Part shown: positions 1 to 7,474 of the stretch, piece by piece
Numbering within the stretch: position 1 is the stretch's first letter
Layout: every line of letters begins with the position of its first letter
The notes under the pieces: generated by a model
Seen by the model: the letters and a program-made list of their open reading frames with translations, nothing else
Database searches by the model: none
Told to the model about the DNA's origin: nothing
Made by a program: the position numbers and the translations under genes
Assembly: GCA_947167635.1 (NCBI GenBank)
Contig: CAMVIT010000081.1
Location: 1 to 9,913, forward strand
DNA from: F23-D06 sp947167635
GTDB taxonomy: Bacteria; Bacteroidota; Bacteroidia; Bacteroidales; WCHB1-69
DNA length: 9,913 nucleotides
Direction: 5' to 3'

Positions 1-35
1 CATAATTCCCGCCGCCGCGCCGGCACGCCCAAATC

Positions 36-73
36 AAAAAAAAGATGCAAAAGCCCTGATCTGTGCCATCAGG
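36..73 (-). terminator. Probable intrinsic terminator of the tamB-permease unit
   Basis: Read on the minus strand, just past the permease stop codon, a 6-bp stem (CCTGAT pairing with ATCAGG, plus-strand 68-73 and 55-60) closes a 7-nt loop. It is followed by GC, a run of four T (49-52), and five nucleotides later a run of eight T (36-43). The position, 12 nt after the stop codon, suits a transcript end. The stem is short and not very GC-rich, and the best T-run is displaced, so termination may be partial. The remaining bases 1-35 hold a GC-rich stretch with no gene I can support. Confidence 0.45.
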
Positions 74-85
74 TATATAATTCCC

Positions 86-1219
86 TTATTCTGTAATCTC
101 CTCAACGGGCACTGACGGCGAGTCGGCGACAATCTCGTTGCCTGCCGGTGCAAAATAGGCCCCGAAGAAGACTTGCACCACGATACGCAATATGGTATAA
201 GCAGGCACGGCAAAGATCATGGCGAAGATGCCGCCCACATAACCCGCCATCAAGATGACGATGAAAATCTCCAACGGGTGCGTCTGGGTGCGTTTGCCAT
301 AGATGGCAGGCTGCAGGACGAAGTCATCGATCACTTTGGTGACGACAATGATACAGATCACCTTGATGATCGTGTTCACGATATAAGCCGACTCGGGCGA
401 AGCCGGGATGAGCGAAGTGACCGATATGATCACGGCAGCGGCGGTGGCAATGATGGGTCCCACAAACGGGATAATGTTCAGCAGACCGCCAATGGTACCG
501 ATAAGCGGCGCATTAGGCACGCGAAAGATGAGACAGAGCAACATTTCGATTAATCCCACACAAAGCATGTCAATGAACACGCCGATAAAATAGGAAGAGA
601 GTTGTTTGCCGGTAGCATCCAAAATATTGGAAAAATCATTCCTGTAGCGGGTAGGAATCCAATTGCCGAGCATCTTGAAGAAGATACCGTGGTCTTTCAG
701 TGCAAAAAAGGTCATAAACAGCACAGAAAAGAGCCCGATGACGAAAGCCTTGGCCACCCCCACGGTGTCGCGCACGACATTCGACATGTCAATCTGCTGG
801 AAAAGGCGTTGTACCTCCCCCGACACAAAAGTGGAGAAATGTTCCCCCTCGTTGAGGAATCCGAACTTTTTGAGCACGGGATCCAGCTGGTTAAGCCAAT
901 CTTCGAACCCCGAGTTCAGAGCGGTTGGGTCGATGGCCATGATGGTGTTCACCTCGCGGACAATGACCGGAACAAGGAAACAGACGACCATGAAGATGGC
1001 CATAAAGATGACTGTCAAGGTGATGGCGGCAGCCAAAGAGACGGGGAAGGGCTTGCCCTTGATCCTGATACGTCCCAGCAGACGCATGAGCGGTTTGCCC
1101 AAAAAGGAAAGCGCCAGAGCGACAAGCATGTATATCATGATGTCGAAAAAGAACCACCCCAAGAAAACTATAATCGCAAGGATGGCGATGATGGCAATGA
1201 TGCTCTTAGTGCTTTTCAT
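86..1219 (-). CDS. AI-2E/PerM family (UPF0118) inner-membrane transporter
   Basis: This is a 377-aa polytopic inner-membrane protein of the AI-2E transporter/PerM family. Known members have been linked to autoinducer-2 export or Na+/H+ antiport, but most, including this one, have no assigned substrate. Hydrophobic segments lie at about residues 6-25, 27-46, 58-85, 155-175, 208-232, 236-266, 281-300 and 317-350, matching the usual eight helices. The 86-150 stretch is the typical soluble amphipathic insert. Family signatures are visible: NIIPFVGPIIA (248-258), DDFVLQP (298-304), HPLEIF (314-319) and the Gly-rich final helix ending in AVP (337-339). The ATG start overlaps the 3' end of the upstream tamB by 14 nt, so the two are probably co-transcribed and translationally coupled. 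The length is normal for the family. The family call is secure. The transported compound is unknown, and a role together with TamB is inference from context only. Confidence 0.93.
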   Translation of the reverse strand: MKSTKSIIAIIAILAIIVFLGWFFFDIMIYMLVALALSFLGKPLMRLLGRIRIKGKPFPVSLAAAITLTVIFMAIFMVVCFLVPVIVREVNTIMAIDPTALNSGFEDWLNQLDPVLKKFGFLNEGEHFSTFVSGEVQRLFQQIDMSNVVRDTVGVAKAFVIGLFSVLFMTFFALKDHGIFFKMLGNWIPTRYRNDFSNILDATGKQLSSYFIGVFIDMLCVGLIEMLLCLIFRVPNAPLIGTIGGLLNIIPFVGPIIATAAAVIISVTSLIPASPESAYIVNTIIKVICIIVVTKVIDDFVLQPAIYGKRTQTHPLEIFIVILMAGYVGGIFAMIFAVPAYTILRIVVQVFFGAYFAPAGNEIVADSPSVPVEEITE

Positions 1220-4200
1220 CGGTTTTGACTTTGGAGGCTTTTGTTTTCTTTGTGCGCTTTTCTTTTATGGTCTTGCCCTTGCGTCGCGGGGTGTTGAAGT
1301 CCTGTTTGTAAGCGAGAGCAACCCCCGCAGTATAACGGAATTGGTCGTTTTGATAGTAGAAGTTCTCATCACGTTGCCCGATATAGGTGTATGCCTTCAC
1401 TTTCCAGGTACCCTCCTTGTTGATATTGTAGTTCACCGTGAAGTCACCATACATGTTATACAACGCCTGTGTGTTTTTGTCATCGTAATAACCGATGCTG
1501 GTCTCCAATGTCATACGGTCCTTGAGCAGGTTAGCGCTGCCCGTGACCCCATACTCCGCCGAGCTTGATTCCGTGGCTTGGTTATACGTGATGCCAAACG
1601 AACCGTTCCTCGATGCAAACAAGTCCTTAAGCATATTATTGACAATATTGCTAAACATATTCATGCCCGGAATGCCCGACGAAACTTCGAGGCTGTTGGG
1701 CATAAAGCTGTTGGTCAACAAGAAATAGGCGAATTGTCGGGTTATATTTTCCTTATTGGTCGTATCAATGGCCGTAAAGAACATGTTGGAGAGTTCTTCG
1801 TTGCTATTGGGCAGCTCGAAACTGAATGTGGGTTCGATGCGTTGCATGATCGGTCCGTTAAGGTTCAGATAGGCATTGACGTTGGTGGTGCCGCCACCCG
1901 AGTAATCCGCCGGGATTATGCTGGAAAGCGATGTTTTGGAACTTTTGTAGGCACTCACGCTGACTGTCATGTCCTCCAGCGGGCCGTCGAAGTGAATATT
2001 GCCGCCCGGCACCAGGGTGAAACGCGAATTGACAATGTTAAAGAGCGAGATCTTGAAGTCGCCTGAATGAAGGCCGAGATCGCCATAGAGATTGAGCTCA
2101 TCATCTCGGTAGAGAAGCTGGAATTTGCCATCGGCACGGGCATTCATCGTGCCGCCAATAGACTCCAAATAGAGCACCACGTCGGCATCATTGGTCACAT
2201 TGAACGTAAAGTCGAAGTCCAAGACCGTCGGTGACTTTTTCTTGTCAAAAACTTCCGCAGAAGGTGTTTGCTCCCATTGTTTGGGAGTGAAGACAATGGC
2301 ATTGGATTGTGATGCCGTACTGGCCGAGGTGACCTGTAGCACAATGCGCGACCCATCAAGCGTGCGCAAATTGGGCCCCGTAAAACGAATATGGTTTCCA
2401 TCGCCCTTGATAGCAACGTCTCCCGACACGATGCCGTCGCCATAGAAGACGGCTGTCGGATTTTTCGGGGCATTCAGCACCATGGCCCGGTCTGTATGGA
2501 TGCCCAAGTCAATCATCATATCCTTGAAAAAACGGTGTTTGATACTGCCCGTCATCGTGGCCATGTCGCCATTTTTGTCAAGGATTTGCATATTGTCAAA
2601 AAAGATTCCCTCCGAATTAAACCGGATATCCTGGTTTTTAACCCGATACGTTGTACCCAGCACGGCTATGCCCATAAGCACATCCACAGCCGTAACAGTG
2701 CCATCCAAATAGGTAGTCTTCGGATTGGCGACAAGAGAGAGTTTTCCCGAGGCTGTTCCCGAGAAAACATCACTGAAGGAGGACAAGAACGGTGCAATAA
2801 AACCAATCTGCAAGGTGTCAAAGGCTGCCTGTGCGGAGAAATTCTTCTTGTCGGTTTCATAACGGCCATTCAAATGAGCAACGATGTTGGACTCTTTTTG
2901 GAAATCACGATAAGAATAGTCTTGCACGGTAACACGCGCATTGTTTTCGTTTTGGAAGATACCGCCGCTAAATCCGACCCCACCTGTGGTGTCAAGACCA
3001 GCCACTACAAACAAATCGCCCATTTTCGAATTGTTGAACATGAACTCGTCAGCCAGCACCTTTCCAAAAACAATCATTCTGTCCTTAGGATAAATCATGT
3101 TGGCATCCACAGAAAGAGTGCCCCCAATGCCCAAGTCACCGGCAATGGAATTCAACACCCCCAAGTCAAAGTCATGGGCTTGCACATGCAGCCGATCACG
3201 TGTGCCTTTGTTAAATTGGCCATCTACAGAGATGTTGCTGTTCCCATTATAAAGCAACAGGTCGTTCACTGAAATGGAGCCGTTTTGCAAATGAATTTCA
3301 TTGTCATCGTTAAATTGCCAGGCTATATCATTGAGATATAACACGGAATTGCGAAGAATGAAGGCAATGTCGTCCGCGTCAGCAAGATTCATGCTACCGG
3401 CCAGTCGCGAGACACTGCTCTCCTTCTCGTTGAACTCATTGAACCATTCAAGCTTATATTGAATGGAGTCGTTCAAAGCGGATGCTTTCATGTCAACCTT
3501 GGTGAATGGCATGCGCGTTTTACCCAACACAGCCAAGATAGAATCCGATTTCAGCGCGAGGTCGAGGCTCTTGGTGGTAGATGCATTTCCATCCAAAATG
3601 AGATTATGCACGGCAAACTTGTTACGGATCGCAAAGAATGGCACATCCGCCTGAATCTTGTCTGCACGATGGTCGGAAGTGACGGATAAGTCTATGGTGG
3701 AATATGGAGCGATGAAGACATCGGGCAAAAGCATGCGCAGCACGTTCCAAGAACGATATGTGGTGACATGCATTTTCAAGAAACCGGGAACGTCATTCTC
3801 CTCTTGAACTTGAGGAATATTGACAGCGACATTCGCCGTATTGGATGACACCAAATTCGGGAAAAAGGCATGTGCGAGATTCCGCAAGGTATCCTTGATG
3901 CTGTTAAGGTGATAACTTGTCTCAAGAGTCGAGTTGGCAATGCCGGAAGCGAGAATAAACTTATGGGTGTTTTCAGTGTTGAATGCTGTCAAGCGAATGC
4001 GATCGCCGAGCAGACTGTCGCCATTGGAATAAATCCGGACATTGTCGCAGGCGGCATAGCCGTTGACATTCTCGAGATTACTGCCATGCAAGACTACAGC
4101 AAAGTTGTCGAAAGAGATCTTCAACTGTGGATTTTTCTGGAGGGAGCAGAGGAGTTTGTCAAAACCCTTGGCCTTGGAGGAGTCGATGGACGGCAGGCTG

Positions 4201-5843
4201 AGCGCAATAGCCCCGGCATCCAACTTGTCGAGCGAGATATTGCCTTGCAGAGAGGGCATATCCTCGGTAAGGTCAAGTTGGACAATGACACTGCCATTGA
4301 AATTGGGGTCGCTGCCGACGACCGTGCAGTTATAGAATTTGTCTTGGTAGTCAGCCTTGATCTTGGTGTTGCGCAGCCGATAGCCTCGAAGGTCAACATG
4401 CTGGACATCACCGGAAAGATGTGCCTTCAGGGTCTTAAAGTTATCAGCATCCAGCGTCGAAGAGGCCATCTCTCCATCCACAGAGAGATGCGCTCCTGTG
4501 GTGCCCAAGATCTTGGCATTGTTAGTCAGACGTGCAAGATTCAGGCTCGGTGACGACACAGAACCCTCGAACTGCAATTTGCCATCCTCCACAAAAGTTC
4601 CAAGGTTAGCATACAGCTTGCCCAGAGAAGTATTGGCATCGACTTTCGCATCGAATTCAGAAGTGGTGCCGGAGAAAAAGCACTTGAGCGAAGTATTCCC
4701 GAACTTGGCCAGTGTTCTGTTAATGGGAATCTTCTTTCCTCCGGGCAGCGTGAGATTGGCCAGCTCAGGAATATTGACTTGCGAAGAGTCGATATTGGCC
4801 GTTATTTGCGCATGCTTGAAGTTCAGGATATCCTTACAGGCGAAATCGCCATTGAGTTGCGTGCCCATTCCCCATCCGGCGTGCAGACCGATGAGTTGGA
4901 AATCACGGATTGGTCCCTCAAAACGGTCCGCTTCTATCATCAATGTCTCGTCCATCCCCTTCAAGGAGGGCGCATGCGCCACCACATCCTGCATTCCCAG
5001 CTGCGAGGGGTGTATGGATGTCTTGAAACAGACCGAATCCACAAACTCCCCCATGCCTGCCCAGTTGGGATAATAGAACGCCAAGTCCATGTTCAAGTTA
5101 CTATGGGGGGTGACGAGTCTCATATCATTGAAAACCAAAGAGGTGTCGCAGATGGAGAAATCCCCTTTGCCATCCGACAGCGAGAAACCATTGTACTGGT
5201 TGTACGCCAAGTGGTTGAACTTAGCGGCTATTGTAGTGAAGCCCGTCGAGTGCACTTTGAAATCGTCACAGTCCATGAGCACATCCGACAACTCGTAATA
5301 GGCATAGTCGATATCAGGGTTACCTTTCGTGTCCAAGACCTTACGCTGGTCATCATTGACAATGGCGACGCGGCTATTGGCAAGTTTAAGGTTCGTCGCT
5401 GTCAGCAGGAATTGGGAGTGAGTCTCCTTGTGGGGAAACACCTTTGCCCAAACGGCAAAATTGACACTCGGTTCTCCGGCGTACTTGCGCACCACCACAT
5501 TGGCCTTGTCAAGGTCGATTTGATGGAAAACGAGTTTGAGAGGCTTAAGCTTAAAGTAGTTGAGACGTCCTTTAACCGTGCCCACGAAAATCATGTCGTT
5601 GTGGTGGTGATCGCAGATGCGGAAGTCGTGGGCGACGAGCTTGAGCGTGGGGGTGATGTGGATATTCTTCATGGAAATCTCGGTGCCCCATTTCTCAGTC
5701 AGCTTGTCAGTGACTTTACCGACGACGAATGTTTGCACCGCAGGCACAAAGAGCAGCCCCACGACGGTAAGGTCGAGAAGAAAGAAAGCGATGAAGATCC
5801 ATAGGATCACTTTCCAGAATTTTTTTCTACTTTTGCCGCTCAA
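1206..5843 (-). CDS. tamB: TamB-type translocation/assembly module protein (DUF490)
   Basis: This is a 1545-aa protein of the TamB/AsmA-like family. Family members are anchored in the inner membrane and span the periplasm as a long hydrophobic beta-groove; they are implicated in phospholipid delivery to the outer membrane and, with a BamA-like partner, in outer-membrane protein assembly. Visible here are a short basic N-terminus (GKSRKK), one membrane helix at about residues 11-33, an AsmA-like start (about 35-130, including WGTEISMKNIHITPTLKL), a long run of alternating-hydrophobic beta-strands, and a C-terminal DUF490/TamB domain at about 1080-1515. The domain shows LHSGDFKISLFNIVNSRFTL, LTNSFMPNS and final Tyr-rich strands. 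Residues 1519-1545 form a Lys/Arg-rich tail. The start is TTG at 5843: an in-frame TAA lies two codons upstream, and the first internal Met (about residue 58) would remove the anchor. ATT at 5846 or GTG at codon 12 are weaker options. It is longer than E. coli TamB, as is usual in Bacteroidota. No TamA-like gene is in the window. Confidence 0.92.
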   Translation of the reverse strand: MSGKSRKKFWKVILWIFIAFFLLDLTVVGLLFVPAVQTFVVGKVTDKLTEKWGTEISMKNIHITPTLKLVAHDFRICDHHHNDMIFVGTVKGRLNYFKLKPLKLVFHQIDLDKANVVVRKYAGEPSVNFAVWAKVFPHKETHSQFLLTATNLKLANSRVAIVNDDQRKVLDTKGNPDIDYAYYELSDVLMDCDDFKVHSTGFTTIAAKFNHLAYNQYNGFSLSDGKGDFSICDTSLVFNDMRLVTPHSNLNMDLAFYYPNWAGMGEFVDSVCFKTSIHPSQLGMQDVVAHAPSLKGMDETLMIEADRFEGPIRDFQLIGLHAGWGMGTQLNGDFACKDILNFKHAQITANIDSSQVNIPELANLTLPGGKKIPINRTLAKFGNTSLKCFFSGTTSEFDAKVDANTSLGKLYANLGTFVEDGKLQFEGSVSSPSLNLARLTNNAKILGTTGAHLSVDGEMASSTLDADNFKTLKAHLSGDVQHVDLRGYRLRNTKIKADYQDKFYNCTVVGSDPNFNGSVIVQLDLTEDMPSLQGNISLDKLDAGAIALSLPSIDSSKAKGFDKLLCSLQKNPQLKISFDNFAVVLHGSNLENVNGYAACDNVRIYSNGDSLLGDRIRLTAFNTENTHKFILASGIANSTLETSYHLNSIKDTLRNLAHAFFPNLVSSNTANVAVNIPQVQEENDVPGFLKMHVTTYRSWNVLRMLLPDVFIAPYSTIDLSVTSDHRADKIQADVPFFAIRNKFAVHNLILDGNASTTKSLDLALKSDSILAVLGKTRMPFTKVDMKASALNDSIQYKLEWFNEFNEKESSVSRLAGSMNLADADDIAFILRNSVLYLNDIAWQFNDDNEIHLQNGSISVNDLLLYNGNSNISVDGQFNKGTRDRLHVQAHDFDLGVLNSIAGDLGIGGTLSVDANMIYPKDRMIVFGKVLADEFMFNNSKMGDLFVVAGLDTTGGVGFSGGIFQNENNARVTVQDYSYRDFQKESNIVAHLNGRYETDKKNFSAQAAFDTLQIGFIAPFLSSFSDVFSGTASGKLSLVANPKTTYLDGTVTAVDVLMGIAVLGTTYRVKNQDIRFNSEGIFFDNMQILDKNGDMATMTGSIKHRFFKDMMIDLGIHTDRAMVLNAPKNPTAVFYGDGIVSGDVAIKGDGNHIRFTGPNLRTLDGSRIVLQVTSASTASQSNAIVFTPKQWEQTPSAEVFDKKKSPTVLDFDFTFNVTNDADVVLYLESIGGTMNARADGKFQLLYRDDELNLYGDLGLHSGDFKISLFNIVNSRFTLVPGGNIHFDGPLEDMTVSVSAYKSSKTSLSSIIPADYSGGGTTNVNAYLNLNGPIMQRIEPTFSFELPNSNEELSNMFFTAIDTTNKENITRQFAYFLLTNSFMPNSLEVSSGIPGMNMFSNIVNNMLKDLFASRNGSFGITYNQATESSSAEYGVTGSANLLKDRMTLETSIGYYDDKNTQALYNMYGDFTVNYNINKEGTWKVKAYTYIGQRDENFYYQNDQFRYTAGVALAYKQDFNTPRRKGKTIKEKRTKKTKASKVKTDEKH
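5828..5835 (+). promoter_or_regulatory. Candidate Bacteroidota -7 promoter box for tsaD
   Basis: TACTTTTG matches the Bacteroidota -7 consensus TAnnTTTG at every fixed position. It would place a transcription start around 5841-5844, giving tsaD a leader of roughly 12-15 nt. It lies inside the first codons of the divergent tamB. A clear -33 TTTG element at the expected spacing is missing (the nearest is TTTC at 5811-5814, too close), so this rests on the -7 box and its position. Confidence 0.4.
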
Positions 5844-5855
5844 AATTTAGAGGTT

Positions 5856-6872
5856 ATGTCCGTTTACATTTTAGGTATCGAGTCCTCCTGTGACGACACG
5901 TCGGCTGCCGTTGTCGAAGGAACCACGATTTTGTCCAATGTCATTGCCTCACAGCGAGTTCACGCCGAATATGGGGGTGTGGTGCCGGAGTTGGCATCGC
6001 GCGCTCATCAGCAGAATATCATCCCTGTGATAGACACGGCATTGAAGCGCGCAAAGATAAACAAAAATCAGTTATCCGCCATCGCGTTCACAAATGGTCC
6101 AGGACTTTTGGGCTCGCTGCTGGTCGGGTGTTCCTTTGCCAAGGCGATGTCCTATTCCATAGGGGTGCCTCTTGTCGAAGTGGACCACCTGCAGGCACAT
6201 GTGTTGGCCAATTTTCTGGACAAGCCCGGCGAGGAGCGCGCGCACCCGTCGTTCCCGTTCCTCTGCCTTACCGTGTCGGGCGGCCATACGCTCCTGTTGC
6301 AAGTCAACGACTATTTCGACATGCAGCGCCTGGGGTGCACGATTGACGATGCGGCGGGCGAGGCCTTCGACAAGGCTGCCAAGATCTTGGGGCTCCCCTA
6401 CCCTGGCGGCCCTGTCATCGACAAATATGCACAGGATGGGGACCCCCATCGCTTCCAGTTCGCCATCGCTCATGTACCCGGCCTCGACTACAGTTTCAGC
6501 GGGCTGAAGACCTCCTTTCTCTATTTTATACGCGACAACCTCAAAGAGAATCCCGACTTCATTGAAGAGAACATCCACGACTTGGCGGCTTCCATCCAGT
6601 ATGCCATTGTGAAATCGCTGATGGACAAGGTGAAAAAAGCTATGAGGGAGACGCCTTGCAAGGACTTTGTGCTGGCGGGCGGGGTTTCCGCCAACTCCGG
6701 TTTGCGCAACGCCGCCGCCGATGTGGCACGCCGCTACCGCAAGAATCTCTTTCTGCCCACCTTGGACCTTACCACTGACAACGCCGCCATGATTGCCGCA
6801 TGCGGTTATTTCAAATACCTGAAAGGCGAGTTTGTCGGTGTGGACACCGTGCCGTACAGCAGCCGGAAATAA
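5856..6872 (+). CDS. tsaD: tRNA N6-adenosine threonylcarbamoyltransferase TsaD
   Basis: TsaD (Kae1/YgjD/Gcp family) transfers the threonylcarbamoyl group from threonylcarbamoyl-AMP to A37 of ANN-decoding tRNAs, forming t6A. It works in the cytoplasm with TsaB and TsaE, neither of which is in this window. At 338 aa the length is standard. In order one sees the ASKHA-fold opening (GIESSCDDTSAAVV, 7-20), HAEYGGVVPELASRAH (36-51), TNGPGLLGSLLVG (79-91), the metal-binding HLQAH (His111 and His115), SGGHT (141-145), the GEAFDKAAKILGLPYPGGP region (168-185), SFSGLKTS (213-220), AGGVSANSGLR (274-284) and TTDNAAMIA (306-314), with Asp308 the expected third metal ligand. All key residues are present, so it should be active. 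The ATG lies 12 nt from the divergent tamB start. The nearby AGAGG (5849-5853) sits only 2 nt from ATG, too close for an ordinary Shine-Dalgarno. The gene converges on the ribosomal operon. Confidence 0.98.
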   Translation: MSVYILGIESSCDDTSAAVVEGTTILSNVIASQRVHAEYGGVVPELASRAHQQNIIPVIDTALKRAKINKNQLSAIAFTNGPGLLGSLLVGCSFAKAMSYSIGVPLVEVDHLQAHVLANFLDKPGEERAHPSFPFLCLTVSGGHTLLLQVNDYFDMQRLGCTIDDAAGEAFDKAAKILGLPYPGGPVIDKYAQDGDPHRFQFAIAHVPGLDYSFSGLKTSFLYFIRDNLKENPDFIEENIHDLAASIQYAIVKSLMDKVKKAMRETPCKDFVLAGGVSANSGLRNAAADVARRYRKNLFLPTLDLTTDNAAMIAACGYFKYLKGEFVGVDTVPYSSRK

Positions 6873-6911
6873 AACGGCCGACGCCAGTGCCGGCTTCGCC
6901 TTCATCCCATC

Positions 6912-6938
6912 AAAAAAGGCCACCTTGCGGGTGGCCTT
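6912..6938 (-). terminator. Intrinsic terminator of the ribosomal-protein/rpoA operon
   Basis: On the minus strand, 27 nt after the rplQ stop, a perfect 9-bp stem (AAGGCCACC / GGTGGCCTT, plus-strand 6930-6938 and 6916-6924) closes a 5-nt loop and runs into a T-tract. Six T (6912-6917) are available, two of them pairing in the stem base. This is a textbook rho-independent terminator. On the plus strand the same stem is followed by TTGGAG rather than a T-run, so it is at best a weak stop for tsaD transcripts. The rest of the tsaD-rplQ gap (6873-6911) shows only a short GC-rich pairing and no gene. Confidence 0.85.
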
Positions 6939-6965
6939 GGAGTATTAGGGAAATGTGTGTTTACA

Positions 6966-7469
6966 CTATTCGGCGACGGGAGCGGTCTCCTCAGCCGGAG
7001 TCTCGACTGCAGCCTCGGCAACGGGCTCGGCGGGAGCCTGTGCAGACTTCTTGCTGCTACGACGGGTACGGGTGCTCTTCTTCTTGGCACCTGCTTCCAC
7101 GGTGTAGGTTTCGTTGTAGTCAACGAACTCGATCATGCACATTTCGGCATTGTCACCTTTACGGAAACCGGTCTTGAGAATGCGTGTGTAGCCGCCCGGA
7201 CGGGTAGCCACCTTCGGAGCGATCTCGCGGAACAGCTCCGTGACGGCATACTTGTTGTGCAACTGGCTGAAAACGATACGACGGGAATGCGTGGTGTCGC
7301 TCTTGCTGCGGGTAACCAACGGCTCGACATATTTTCTCAACTCCTTGGCCTTGGCCAGGGTGGTGTTGATTCTTTTATGCATGATGAGGGACGTGGCCAT
7401 ATTGGACAGCATGGCCTTCCTATGAGCGTCCGTTCTTCCTAAATGGTTGATTCTTTTTGCGTGTCTCAT
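6966..7469 (-). CDS. rplQ: 50S ribosomal protein L17
   Basis: Bacterial L17, a large-subunit protein near the peptide exit tunnel. The conserved start MRHAKRINHLGRTDAHRKAM, the region NMATSLIMHKRINTTLAKAKELRKYVEPLVT (23-53) and the core end GGYTRILKTGFRKGDNAEMCMIEFVDY (92-118) identify it securely. At 167 aa it is longer than the roughly 127-residue E. coli protein. The extra part is a C-terminal extension, first basic (KKKSTRTRRSSKK, 129-141) and then rich in Ala, Pro and Glu (142-167). From memory, such extensions are common in Bacteroidota L17. It starts 5 nt after the rpoA stop codon, which points to translational coupling, and is the last gene before the operon terminator. Confidence 0.98.
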   Translation of the reverse strand: MRHAKRINHLGRTDAHRKAMLSNMATSLIMHKRINTTLAKAKELRKYVEPLVTRSKSDTTHSRRIVFSQLHNKYAVTELFREIAPKVATRPGGYTRILKTGFRKGDNAEMCMIEFVDYNETYTVEAGAKKKSTRTRRSSKKSAQAPAEPVAEAAVETPAEETAPVAE

Positions 7470-7474
7470 TGTTC

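Noticed and set aside
1..3. Possible ATG (minus strand) of a further downstream gene at the window edge, preceded by AATT as in rpsK and rpsD
   Set aside because: Only three bases are visible, so no reading frame can be tested, and the terminator candidate at 36-73 gives no further support.
4779..5804. 341-aa plus-strand open frame opposite tamB (similarly 2391-3272 and 663-1568)
   Set aside because: These lie antisense to clear TamB and permease coding sequence. Their translations are rich in His/Arg/Asp with no domain or membrane pattern, as expected for shadows of real genes.
5849..5853. AGAGG as a Shine-Dalgarno for tsaD
   Set aside because: It ends 2 nt before the ATG, too close for normal pairing, and the other starts in this window lack such motifs.
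6876..6905. GC-rich pairing (GCCG...CGGC) after tsaD as its own terminator
   Set aside because: The stem is only about 4 bp and no T-run follows on the plus strand.
6072..6923. 283-aa minus-strand open frame opposite tsaD
   Set aside because: TsaD on the plus strand has every catalytic motif in order; the antisense translation shows no recognisable domain and is a by-product of codon bias.
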